The notes under the pieces: generated by a model
The model's database searches: none
Told to the model about the DNA's origin: nothing
What the model saw: the letters and a program-made list of their open reading frames with translations, nothing else
Part shown: piece by piece, positions 26,053 through 33,182 of the stretch
Numbering within the stretch: the first letter of the stretch is position 1
How the letters are laid out: each line of letters begins with the position of its first letter
DNA from: Methylomagnum ishizawai
Lineage (GTDB): Bacteria > Pseudomonadota > Gammaproteobacteria > Methylococcales > Methylococcaceae
Assembly (NCBI RefSeq): GCF_900155475.1
Contig: NZ_FXAM01000001.1
Span: 731,501 to 795,500 of the forward strand
Direction of reading: 5' to 3'
Length of the DNA stretch: 64,000 bases
Made by a program: the position numbers and the translations under genes

Positions 26053-26178
26053 TCAACAGGATGCCGGTGGATGGCAGGCCTGGAGCCTGGATTTTCCTCA
26101 TGGGGTATCGGCCTCGCCTCACAGGCCGTTCCAGGGGACCCCGCTATCGCTCCCCCCCTGAACTCGGTCGTTAGGCAC

Positions 26179-26505
26179 ATGGAAACATCCCTCGTCCAAG
26201 CCGCCAAGCTTGCCATTGTTAGCGCAACCGGGCTCTCGAAAGACGCGCTCCATATCTACGTCGGCCTGACAGTGTATTGGGTCACTACACTGGCGATTGG
26301 CAAACATACACGCGCGTTCCACCCTCTTCTGATCGTCGTGTTCATCGCCTGTCTCGGTGAAATGCTGGACATGCGCGACGACATTAGCAGCCTGGGGTAT
26401 TGGCGGTGGAGCGCGAGCCTACATGACGTCGTCAACACTTCATTTTGGCCCTTCGTTCTATACCTCATCGGGCGCAGAGCTTCGGCTTTTTCTCGCCACG
26501 ATTAG
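26179..26505 (+). CDS. Small membrane protein in a cassette-like unit
   Basis: 108 residues: helical N-terminus, TM segments LTVYWVTTLAIGK and AFHPLLIVVFIACLGEMLDM, and FWPFVLYLIGRRA near the end. The ATG is 2 nt after GTTAGGC, an integron-core-like heptamer (26170-26176). The longer in-frame start at 26071 reads through an unlikely Pro-rich stretch. Family unknown; cargo gene. Confidence 0.55.
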   Translation: METSLVQAAKLAIVSATGLSKDALHIYVGLTVYWVTTLAIGKHTRAFHPLLIVVFIACLGEMLDMRDDISSLGYWRWSASLHDVVNTSFWPFVLYLIGRRASAFSRHD

Positions 26506-26720
26506 AGCGGCTCTCATATCACTGTAGGGAATAGCCGCAATGCGCGACCAATAGCGGGCGTCGGCTAGGACGCTGGCGCACCGGGCCAGCGATGCCAAGC
26601 CGCCGGGGTTCCACCATGCCTCAAGCACCTATCCGGCGGTGGTGCCCAGGATACTGATTTGCTCCCTGGGATACCGCCGGTCCGGGGGTATCCGATACCT
26701 GCGGACCGGCCAACACATAC
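26506..26720. other. Non-coding junction with two large hairpins
   Basis: Between cargo genes (+) and the tail operon (-). CCGGCGGT/CCCAGG (26633-26650) pairs with CCTGGG/ACCGCCGG (26665-26680). Overlapping it, CCGGTCCG (26677-26684) pairs with CGGACCGG (26702-26709) around GGTATC-c-GATACC. The shared CCGG makes the two alternative. May end tail transcription or mark a recombination point. Confidence 0.6.
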
Positions 26721-27042
26721 TCAAACCTCCTCGAAATCATCCGGCATATCCTCCTCCCCACCGGATGATCCCCCTTCCTCGCGGTCCAATTCCGCGAATT
26801 CCGCCTCTAGCGCATCCGCATCGAAATCCTCGTCCTCGTGAATCTCGATACCCTGCCCGGCATTGAGCCTTTCGGTGAATTGGTGGGCGTAGAACTCGGT
26901 GAGGATTTCTTCCGGCGTAAGGGCCAGAAAACGCGGATCATTGGGCGGGACGCGGTAGAACGCCCGGAACCAAACCTCAGCCGTCCCCGCCAGTCTCAGG
27001 GCTTTCCGCTTCGCCTGGGCATCCTGCCTCCGGCGGAAAAAA
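26721..27042 (-). CDS. Frameshift extension of tail assembly chaperone
   Basis: Open frame without its own good start, overlapping the end of the chaperone gene in the +1 (or -2) frame. From the T6 run at 27037-27042 it reads FRRRQDAQAKRKALRLAGTA, EVWFRAFYRVPPNDPRFLAL, EILTEFYAHQFTERLNAG and a long acidic tail. Tail assembly chaperones are commonly made as a short form and a frameshifted long form that binds the tape measure. Phe codons TTT TTT C allow slippage either +1 or -2. Confidence 0.6.
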
Positions 27043-27351
27043 GGCTTCCTGCGCCTCGATCAACGCCCAAAGCTCCAACACCTTGGCGTTGAACCGGCTG
27101 TCCCGGCGCGGGAACCGCTCATGGCCCTCCCAGCCCTTCGGCGTCTTCACCGCGCACACCTCGATCCAGGCCGCGACCTGGGCCATGCGGCCATGCCCGA
27201 CCGAGGGCACCCTGTAGCCCACGAGGTTGTTGACGAATGTTTCCATCTGGGCCTGATCTCCCCACCCCGGTCGCCGGAAGATGAAATCGCCCACGCCGGG
27301 CAGGGCGACTAGGAATTGGCTGTCGGAGAATTGCGCTTGTGGTTGGGCCAT
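26977..27351 (-). CDS. Tail assembly chaperone-like protein (short form)
   Basis: 124 residues from the ATG at 27351. Middle block RRPGWGDQAQMETFVNNLVG, RMAQVAAWIEVCAVKTPKGW and RFNAKVLELWALIEAQEAFF fits the small phage proteins encoded after the tail tube. Its end overlaps the frameshift ORF. Normally the tape measure gene follows; here cargo DNA follows instead. Confidence 0.65.
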   Translation of the reverse strand: MAQPQAQFSDSQFLVALPGVGDFIFRRPGWGDQAQMETFVNNLVGYRVPSVGHGRMAQVAAWIEVCAVKTPKGWEGHERFPRRDSRFNAKVLELWALIEAQEAFFPPEAGCPGEAESPETGGDG

Positions 27352-27635
27352 GCGAGGTATGAATTTGAAGGGTGGAAGTCGGCCCGGCGGCGGTCCACGA
27401 GGCCGTGGATCAACGCGCCGAGCAGGAGCGGATAGACGTGCCAGGGAATCCGGGCGAAACCGTCGAAACAGGGCGATGCGGCCATGATGAACGCGCCCAC
27501 GGCCATCAGGAGGCAAGCCATGCGGATCATGGGACTGGTTCCCCCATCGGCCCGGTTGAGTTGGGCCAAGGCCCGGACCATCAGCGGCAGGCCGACGACC
27601 TCGGCCAGGACGATGTGCAGCCAATCAGCGCCCAC
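27309..27635 (-). CDS. Phage membrane protein (holin-like)
   Basis: 108 residues from a GTG at 27635 behind AGGGGGAGG. Membrane stretches WLHIVLAEVVGLPLMVRAL, MIRMACLLMAVGAFIMAA and VYPLLLGALIHGLV. Overlaps the next upstream gene by 11 nt and the chaperone by 43 nt, so tightly packed. With the preceding membrane gene it could form a lysis pair, although a holin candidate also follows the endolysin. Confidence 0.55.
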   Translation of the reverse strand: MGADWLHIVLAEVVGLPLMVRALAQLNRADGGTSPMIRMACLLMAVGAFIMAASPCFDGFARIPWHVYPLLLGALIHGLVDRRRADFHPSNSYLAWPNHKRNSPTANS

Positions 27636-27969
27636 GGTGCCCCTCCCCCTTGGACGGCAGTCTCCAGACTGCCGAACCGGCCACGATGCGCCGGGCAAGG
27701 TTGTGCCCGACCAAGCCGATCAAGAAGGCCACGCCCAGGTCCGAATGCGGCGGGACGACGATATGGGTACCCACCAGCCTTTCCAGGTTGGCCGTCACCA
27801 GCGGCGTGAAATAGCAGGCGCTGAGGTAGCCGGACGAGATGCTGGGCACCCAGCCCCACCGGCCCTGGAACGGCGATAGCGTGAGGGCCACCGCCGCGCC
27901 CAAGAAGGCGGCGATGGCAACCCCATACTTGACGCCCAGGACGCTGTTGACGCCTTCCATATCCATCAT
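27625..27969 (-). CDS. Phage membrane protein (holin-like)
   Basis: 114 residues. Hydrophobic N-terminal segment (YGVAIAAFLGAAVALTLSPF), a conserved-looking WVPSISSGYLSACYFTPLVT loop, and FLIGLVGHNLARRIV near the C-terminus. Three possible starts within four codons (27969, 27966, 27960). Starts 3 nt after the tube gene. Role unknown; the membrane topology suggests holin or antiholin. Confidence 0.55.
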   Translation of the reverse strand: MMDMEGVNSVLGVKYGVAIAAFLGAAVALTLSPFQGRWGWVPSISSGYLSACYFTPLVTANLERLVGTHIVVPPHSDLGVAFLIGLVGHNLARRIVAGSAVWRLPSKGEGHRGR

Positions 27970-27972
27970 GGG

Positions 27973-28398
27973 CTAGAGGCCGGTGCCCGCGGTCGTGAGG
28001 CAGCGGAAACTGGCCCGGCTCGATATGACGCTGCTCGCCCGGACATCGACGCTGCCGGATTCGAAAGTGGCACCGCGATGGACAAGCAACGGTTCCCCGG
28101 TCTCCTTATCCAAGACCACGATGTCGAACACCACCCCTTGCAGCGCCGCCGCCCCGTTCTCGGGTTGCAGCCCCTGGTCCTTCAAGCTGGTCCGGCGCAG
28201 GACCATCTGTTCGACGCTGACCCGGTATTCGGCGCGGTTCGGGATGTTTTCCACGGGATCGATGTCGCCGATCTGGTATTGCCCCTCGACGCCGAAATTG
28301 GTGTCCAGCGTGACGGAGCGGAAGCCGCCCACGAGTTTGCCGTCCAGCAAAATCTGGTGGGTATTGGCGTGGCGGAAAATGCGGTTGGTCTGTGCCAT
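27973..28398 (-). CDS. Tail tube protein (predicted)
   Basis: 141 residues, beta-rich, immediately downstream of the sheath gene, the invariant place of the myovirus tail tube. Motif-like features: LLDGKLVGGFRSVTLDTNFG near the N-terminus and VDVRASSVISSRASFRCLT near the C-terminus. AGGGGG upstream. Forms the inner tube through which DNA passes. Confidence 0.65.
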   Translation of the reverse strand: MAQTNRIFRHANTHQILLDGKLVGGFRSVTLDTNFGVEGQYQIGDIDPVENIPNRAEYRVSVEQMVLRRTSLKDQGLQPENGAAALQGVVFDIVVLDKETGEPLLVHRGATFESGSVDVRASSVISSRASFRCLTTAGTGL

Positions 28399-28415
28399 GG
28401 TGATGATTGCCCCCT

Positions 28416-30407
28416 TCAGGCGGCCAGCGTGCCGCTATAGGCCCGTGCGTGGACGACGATGGTGATGTAATTGATCGGGATGCCCACCGCCGCATCGACC
28501 TGGATCGCCAGCACATCGCCGGAAAGGTCCAGCCGCAGGTTTTTCCAGGGCGGGTTTTCCGCATCGCCCACCAGGAGGCCGATACCGTTCGGCTCGGGCT
28601 TCGAGAGTTCGTCCAGCACCGCCGCGCAGCGCGTGCGGGCGTCGGCCATGCGGAACGGGCTCCCGGTGCGGCCGACGATGGGCTGCAAGGCTTCGCGCAG
28701 GTTGCGGGCCAGGAAGTCGTAGCCCGCGCCGACCGAGATTTCCACCTTGTCGTAGTTGTCGTTGATGAGCCAAGCGCTGATCGACTTGCAGACAAAGTAG
28801 CCGGTGGGGCGGTTTTCCAGCGGGATGACGCCGCCCCGGATGAGCGGGTCGGTATCGGTGGGCACGCGCAGCTTGCGTTCCACGCCCTCGACATTCAGGG
28901 CGCGGTTGGTCATGGCCTGGCCGGGGTTCTGCCCGGCGAAGCCGGCGGCGATCATCGCGGCGGCGACATAGGCCGGGTACAGCGTCAGCGCGCCGTTGGC
29001 GTTGTAGAGGTAGGCCCCGAGGTGGACGAGCGCGGTGCGGTCGGAGTTCAGCGCCTTGGCGGCGGCGATGGCGGCGGCATCCGTGGTGCCCGTGGCGGTG
29101 CCCACGAAATTCCGGCGCTCGCTGCGCGCCACCTTGCTCATGTAGGCGCAATGCGCGTCGGCCATATCCCAGACCGCGGGGTTGGACGACAGCGGCGCGA
29201 CCCACTGCACATCCTCCGCTTGCAGGGCGGTGAAGGCCGCCGTCCAATCCTGCACGGTGGTCGATCCGTCCGAGCCGCCGGCCAGGTAGGTCCAATCCTG
29301 GTTGGCGGGGGGTAACGCGCCGGCGCGGCGGGCGTTGACGAATCCCTCGCTGCCCGAGTTGAACCAATCCACGCACGCCTGTAGGTCGCCGGTCACGGTC
29401 ACCGGGGTGAAACCGACGATCGCATAGGCCGAGGTTTTCACATCATGCTGGAGGGTTGTCCTGAGTTGGTACGCGGCCGTGAACGCCCCGAGCGATCCCG
29501 ATACGGAAGCGGTCCAGCCCCCCAGTCCGTCGATGGCCGCCACCACATCGGCGATGGTCGGGTTGTCGGTCACGAGGTCCAGCGTGGCGACCGCGGTGCC
29601 CGTCGGGGCTTCCAGCACGATTTGCGTGGCCGTGATCGTAATCGCCGCCGATGCCGCCCCTCCCGTGAATTGGACGTTGGCGACAGTGGCGGAGGCCAGG
29701 GCTTGGTTGGCCAGGGCATCCAAACCATTGAGGGCGGGCTTGTCCTCGTTGCCGTCCAATACGGTGGCGAGCCAGCCCGGGGTCACGCTGATGCGGTCGG
29801 CCAGCGCCTGTACGGTGCCGAAATCGTTCAGGCCGATGGTCGCCACCGCCGTGCCCACGGGGGCTTCCAACGTGACCTGGGTATTCGTCACCGACAGCCG
29901 GGCGTCGGCCATCACGCCGTGGTACTGCACCGACAGCGCATCCCGGTGGATGTCGTCCTGGGTGTAGTAGCGGGTCCCGACCTGGGTGGTGATCTTCTTG
30001 CCCTTGTGGGTGCCGGACTCGACCTTCACCTTGTCGGCGTTGCCGCCCAACCCGTACCGGGTCGCGGTCAGGGCGATGGCGTTGCCCGAACCGGCGTCCA
30101 ACAGCGTCAGCGCCGCCTGGGTGGACGGGGCCGGGCTCACGAACACGATGGTCGCGGGAGCGCCGGTTTCGGGGCTGGGGTCGAAACAGGCCGTGACCGC
30201 CACCAGGGCCTCGCCGTCCACGCCCGCGTCGATGGCGTCCTGTGGACCGCCGAAGCGATAGGCGGTCTTGGGTTCGAGGGCCGGGGCCGATCCCAGGATG
30301 GCAAGCACATTGCCGACGGTCAAATTGCGGTTTGCCAGCGCCGTATCGTCGATCCTGGAAACGACGGCAGGGGTTATGTATAGCTGGCCGTCAAAAAAAA
30401 ACGCCAT
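28416..30407 (-). CDS. Contractile tail sheath protein
   Basis: 663 residues with GAGAGG upstream. The C-terminal half carries sheath-family features: WTYLAGGSDG..., YPAYVAAAMIAAGFAGQNPG, AMTNRALNVEGVERKL, LIRGGVIPLE, YDFLARNLREALQPIVGRTG. Residues about 130-330 hold a two-fold repeated Thr/Val/Ala block (TQVTLEAPVGTAVATIGLND and TQIVLEAPTGTAVATLDLVT), an internal duplicated beta domain likely exposed on the sheath. Shows the phage is a myovirus. Confidence 0.85.
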   Translation of the reverse strand: MAFFFDGQLYITPAVVSRIDDTALANRNLTVGNVLAILGSAPALEPKTAYRFGGPQDAIDAGVDGEALVAVTACFDPSPETGAPATIVFVSPAPSTQAALTLLDAGSGNAIALTATRYGLGGNADKVKVESGTHKGKKITTQVGTRYYTQDDIHRDALSVQYHGVMADARLSVTNTQVTLEAPVGTAVATIGLNDFGTVQALADRISVTPGWLATVLDGNEDKPALNGLDALANQALASATVANVQFTGGAASAAITITATQIVLEAPTGTAVATLDLVTDNPTIADVVAAIDGLGGWTASVSGSLGAFTAAYQLRTTLQHDVKTSAYAIVGFTPVTVTGDLQACVDWFNSGSEGFVNARRAGALPPANQDWTYLAGGSDGSTTVQDWTAAFTALQAEDVQWVAPLSSNPAVWDMADAHCAYMSKVARSERRNFVGTATGTTDAAAIAAAKALNSDRTALVHLGAYLYNANGALTLYPAYVAAAMIAAGFAGQNPGQAMTNRALNVEGVERKLRVPTDTDPLIRGGVIPLENRPTGYFVCKSISAWLINDNYDKVEISVGAGYDFLARNLREALQPIVGRTGSPFRMADARTRCAAVLDELSKPEPNGIGLLVGDAENPPWKNLRLDLSGDVLAIQVDAAVGIPINYITIVVHARAYSGTLAA

Positions 30408-30424
30408 GTCGGCTTACCTCTCGC

Positions 30425-30718
30425 TCAGGCCGGGGTTTGCATGAAGGCATCGAAGCGGGCGCCATACGCCGCTTCGGTATCGCGCAGCCGTCCCGCGCGT
30501 TTTTCCGCGCCATAGAAGGCCGATACCGCCTCCGGGGCGTGCTGGCGGGATAGCGCCCGGCACGCCTCGTCCAGCGACGTGGCGAACCGCTCCGGGGCCA
30601 TCGCCGTGGACGGCGGCGGCGCGGGCACGGGGGGCGATGCCACCAGCCCGGCGGCGGTGGCGGAGGGTTCTTCGGGGGATGGAGGAAGAGTCTTTGCCAT
30701 GTCTGCGTCGTCGCTCAT
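30425..30718 (-). CDS. Small phage tail-region protein
   Basis: 97 residues from the ATG at 30718, which overlaps the stop of the upstream gene (ATGA). Pro/Ala-rich N-terminal half, helical C-terminal half (FATSLDEACRALSRQHAPEA, TEAAYGARFDAFMQ). Unknown function, between tail terminator-like and sheath genes. Confidence 0.6.
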   Translation of the reverse strand: MSDDADMAKTLPPSPEEPSATAAGLVASPPVPAPPPSTAMAPERFATSLDEACRALSRQHAPEAVSAFYGAEKRAGRLRDTEAAYGARFDAFMQTPA

Positions 30719-31635
30719 GATGTGTAAACGTGGTTGATGGCGGTGCCGGTGCGGTCGTCGTCGATGCCCGAGAACACGAGGCCGGCCAGGGTTCCGGCGA
30801 CGGTATAGACCGGGGCGTCGAACTCGCCTTCCAGGTATTCCACGGCGGCGGGGTTCCATGCCGCGCCCTGTAGCCCGGCGGTCTCGAAGACCGGCACATT
30901 GCCGGCCATCAGCGCCCGCAAGGCCCGGTGCAAGGTCACGCGCTCATCCGGGTTGAGGCTCCATGCCCCCACCTCGATGGTGACGTTCGCCAGCCAGCCG
31001 GTGCGTTCGGTGAATTCGTCCTCGCCGGACGCCACGTACCACACGGCGCCCATATCCAGGCCGACGGCGTGTTCGGCGGGCGTCTCCGACCGGAGTTGTA
31101 CCGTCACGACCGGCCAGCGCGTGTGCGCGGCCTGCGGGGGGCCGGTCAATACGTCGATGCGGGTGGATTGCAGCGTGCCGGCCTGCGGCAGGAGTTCCCC
31201 ACGGGCCACGTAGACGGCCAGCCCCTCGTCCAACCGGTCGCGGACCAGGAGGACGGGATTCAGGGTTGCATCGCGGAAGGTGGCACGGGGCGTGGCAACG
31301 GTGGTTTCGGCGTCCAGGGTCCACAAGACGCCGTTCCAGTAGTAGGCCCGGTAGTAATAGGTGACGCCGTTCAGCAGGGCTTGGTAGTCCAGCGCGGCCC
31401 GCTCGTCGCCGTCGTAGACGACCGAGGCGGCGGGGTCCACGGGCAGCGGGTCGCCGACATAGAAGGCGTTCGGGGCATAGGTGTTGGACGCGCCCCAATC
31501 GCCGGTTTCGGGCGGGGCCAGCCAGTCGTCGGTGGTCTTGCGGAGGACGATCCAGCGCCACGCGCCCACCGGGGGCGCGATGTATAGGCGGATGGCGTTG
31601 CCTATGGCGAGGGGTTCGGCGCGGGTGATGCTCAT
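30715..31635 (-). CDS. Tail terminator/neck-type virion protein with Fn3-like N-terminus
   Basis: 306 residues from the ATG at 31635; an upstream in-frame GTG at 31656 lies inside the GGTCGTGAC element. About 5-110: beta-rich region (AIRLYIAPPVGAWRWIVLRK, YYYRAYYWNGVLWTL) like a fibronectin fold. About 120-300: LLVRDRLDEGLAVYVARGEL, WLANVTIEVGAWSLNPDERV, HRALRALMAG, resembling tail-terminator/neck proteins. First gene of the tail module. Confidence 0.6.
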   Translation of the reverse strand: MSITRAEPLAIGNAIRLYIAPPVGAWRWIVLRKTTDDWLAPPETGDWGASNTYAPNAFYVGDPLPVDPAASVVYDGDERAALDYQALLNGVTYYYRAYYWNGVLWTLDAETTVATPRATFRDATLNPVLLVRDRLDEGLAVYVARGELLPQAGTLQSTRIDVLTGPPQAAHTRWPVVTVQLRSETPAEHAVGLDMGAVWYVASGEDEFTERTGWLANVTIEVGAWSLNPDERVTLHRALRALMAGNVPVFETAGLQGAAWNPAAVEYLEGEFDAPVYTVAGTLAGLVFSGIDDDRTGTAINHVYTS

Positions 31636-31651
31636 GGGCGGGTAGGATGGC

Positions 31652-31660
31652 GTCACGACC
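31652..31660 (-). promoter_or_regulatory. GGTCGTGAC late-gene element 6
   Basis: On the - strand, 16 nt before the ATG at 31635; heads the tail module. Confidence 0.55.
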
Positions 31661-31705
31661 CGACGCTGGGTTTGCGGGCATTGACGCCGCGCCGGTTCGG
31701 ATATG

Positions 31706-31734
31706 AAAAAGCCCGGTCTAGCCGGGCTTTTTTA
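31706..31734 (-). terminator. Terminator of Arc regulator B2
   Basis: AAAAAGCCCGG and CCGGGCTTTTTT pair around a TCTAG loop; it overlaps the stop codon of the Arc gene and lies upstream of the tail module. Usable on both strands. Confidence 0.8.
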
Positions 31735-32040
31735 TTCGCGGTCATCAATGACCAGTGGCGTTCCGGGCTTAAGCTTGGATAGATCAACTGGATTCTTCCG
31801 TATCTCTTCCTCAAGGCGCTTGAAGTCTGCCCTCAGTTTTTCAGCAAGCATGGAGGCCAGGCGCTCCTCCTGATCCTTTGCGTATTCTTTCAACTCGCTC
31901 GCGGCGGGGGCATACGAAGCCTCAAGCCGAGCAACGATCTCGGCGTTCATGCTGCGCCGGTTTTGGTAGGCGGACTCCTCAATTCTTGCCTTCAAGTCTT
32001 CGGGCAAGCGGATTTTCATTTGGGGTGCTTCTCTACTCAT
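31732..32040 (-). CDS. Arc-type RHH regulator B2
   Basis: 102 residues from the ATG at 32040. RHH domain (MKIRLPEDLKARIEESAYQN, RRSMNAEIVARLEASY, about 8-43), then a helix and the tail RLEEEIRKNPVDLSKLKPG shared with regulator B at 290-601. Divergent from Arc A2 at 32130, repeating the arrangement at the left end of the window. Likely a repressor acting at 32053-32117. Confidence 0.8.
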   Translation of the reverse strand: MSREAPQMKIRLPEDLKARIEESAYQNRRSMNAEIVARLEASYAPAASELKEYAKDQEERLASMLAEKLRADFKRLEEEIRKNPVDLSKLKPGTPLVIDDRE

Positions 32041-32052
32041 GCCCGAATAATA

Positions 32053-32117
32053 CACCACGATGGTTCTTGCATGAATGAACCGTCGTGGTTTACGATAAAC
32101 CACTCTGGTTCACTATA
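32053..32117. promoter_or_regulatory. Operator region of the second Arc pair
   Basis: CCACGATGGTTC (32056-32067) and GAACCGTCGTGG (32078-32089) form a 12-bp inverted repeat with one mismatch. AAACCACTCTGGTTCAC follows. Half-sites differ wholly from the TGAGC sites of the first pair, so the two pairs should not cross-regulate. Confidence 0.65.
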
Positions 32118-32129
32118 AAGGAGCGAATC

Positions 32130-32306
32130 ATGACCACCGCAAAGTCGGCACCGTCAATGTCAGTGCGATTACCAAACGACCTAAAGGAATGGATTGCAGC
32201 GGAAGCTGGCCGGAACTACCGATCTCTGAATGCGGAGATCGTGGTCCGACTAAAGCAGTGCATGGACGCCGAAAAGAGAAAAGCCCCAAGTGTTGCAACC
32301 ACTTGA
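32130..32306 (+). CDS. Arc-type RHH regulator A2
   Basis: 58 residues, AAGGAG 8 nt before the ATG. RHH core MSVRLPNDLKEWIAAEAG, NYRSLNAEIVVRLKQCMD nearly the same as regulator A at 1-186. Its stop codon lies in a conserved stem-loop. Bro-2 starts 48 nt downstream on the same strand, so it probably controls or is co-transcribed with the antirepressor. Confidence 0.85.
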   Translation: MTTAKSAPSMSVRLPNDLKEWIAAEAGRNYRSLNAEIVVRLKQCMDAEKRKAPSVATT

Positions 32307-32311
32307 GGCTT
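32281..32311 (+). ncRNA. Stem-loop at the end of Arc gene A2
   Basis: AAGCC-c-CA-a-GTG pairs with CAC-t-TG-a-GGCTT around TTGCAAC. Same helix as at 4-36 with compensating base changes. It spans the stop codon between arc A2 and Bro-2. Confidence 0.5.
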
Positions 32312-32353
32312 CGATGTGATGAACACTACCACTTCAAAAGTAGGTAACACCCT

Positions 32354-33136
32354 ATGAATCCTACCACAGCCTTCCAATTCCAAGAATCCCGCGAACTCCG
32401 CGTCATCATCGTTGACGGTGAACCCTGGTTCGTCGCCAACGACGTTTGTGCTGTGCTGGAGCATGGCAACCCACGCCAAGTTATCAGCCGCCTGGATGAC
32501 GATGAAAAGGGGGTCCACAATGTGGACACCCCTGGCGGCCCCCAGGAAATGACCCTCATCAACGAATCCGGCCTCTACTCCCTGATCCTCACCAGCCGCA
32601 AGCCCGAGGCCAAGAAGTTCAAGAAGTGGGTGACTGCGGAAGTCCTCCCGGCCATCCGCAAGACCGGGCGCTATGTCCACCCCGAAGCGGCCCAGCCCGC
32701 CCCCGCGCCCCTGGGCGAGATCGCGCAATGGGTGGTGGGCGAATACACCCGCAGCCTGGGGCGCTACCTCAACCGCTCCAACCAGCAGATCAGCCCCCGC
32801 ATCCACACCCACCTCCGGGCCAAGTTCGGCGTCGGCAACGTCCGCGACATCCCCGCCGACCGCCTCGACGAATTGCTGAACCTGCTGGAAGCCTTCCACG
32901 GACAGGCCTACCGCCTGTGGTGGACCTGCCTCAACCTGGAATTGGCCCTGCTGCAAACCCTGCACGTCCCGGTCCACGAGACACGGCGGGAGCTGCCCGC
33001 CGCCATCCTGCAAGCCATGGCCGCCGTGGCCGAACCCAAGCTGGGCGAAGGCAGCGCCGCGCTCGCCATCCGCGACAAGGCCTTCCACCAACTGGCGGCG
33101 CGCATCCCGCGCCAGGAATCCCTCCCGCTCCACTGA
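32354..33136 (+). CDS. Bro-N family antirepressor 2
   Basis: 260 residues. Bro-N domain (LRVIIVDGEPWFVANDVCAV, RLDDDEKGV, INESGLYSLILTSRKPEAKK) and the same helical C-terminal domain as Bro-1. From residue about 58 on, DNA is the right arm of the inverted repeat; the first 57 residues differ from Bro-1, so operator or partner choice may differ while the C-terminus is shared. No C4-like leader: it follows an Arc regulator instead. Confidence 0.85.
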   Translation: MNPTTAFQFQESRELRVIIVDGEPWFVANDVCAVLEHGNPRQVISRLDDDEKGVHNVDTPGGPQEMTLINESGLYSLILTSRKPEAKKFKKWVTAEVLPAIRKTGRYVHPEAAQPAPAPLGEIAQWVVGEYTRSLGRYLNRSNQQISPRIHTHLRAKFGVGNVRDIPADRLDELLNLLEAFHGQAYRLWWTCLNLELALLQTLHVPVHETRRELPAAILQAMAAVAEPKLGEGSAALAIRDKAFHQLAARIPRQESLPLH

Positions 33137-33164
33137 GGAACCCCCGCCGCAAGGACGCGGCCCC
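32526..33164 (+). repeat. 639-bp inverted repeat, right arm
   Basis: Complement of 22462-23100 with one mismatch seen. Ends in the 16-mer plus CC, after which sequences diverge. Confidence 0.9.
33147..33162. repeat. 3'-end 16-mer, copy 3
   Basis: CCGCAAGGACGCGGCC, 10 nt after the Bro-2 stop and 20 nt from the convergent gpV stop. Confidence 0.6.
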
Positions 33165-33182
33165 TTGCCCAGGCCGCCCACA

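Noticed and set aside
26071-26178. Longer start of the 26179 membrane protein
   Set aside because: The added residues are Pro/Ser-rich non-membrane sequence and lie over the GTTAGGC boundary.
27625-27969. Calling this membrane protein the holin outright
   Set aside because: Another holin candidate follows the endolysin at 19940, and the tail-region pair could have another role.
31656-31656. GTG start of the tail terminator-like protein
   Set aside because: It lies inside the GGTCGTGAC element; the ATG at 31635 keeps the 14-16 nt spacing seen for other units.
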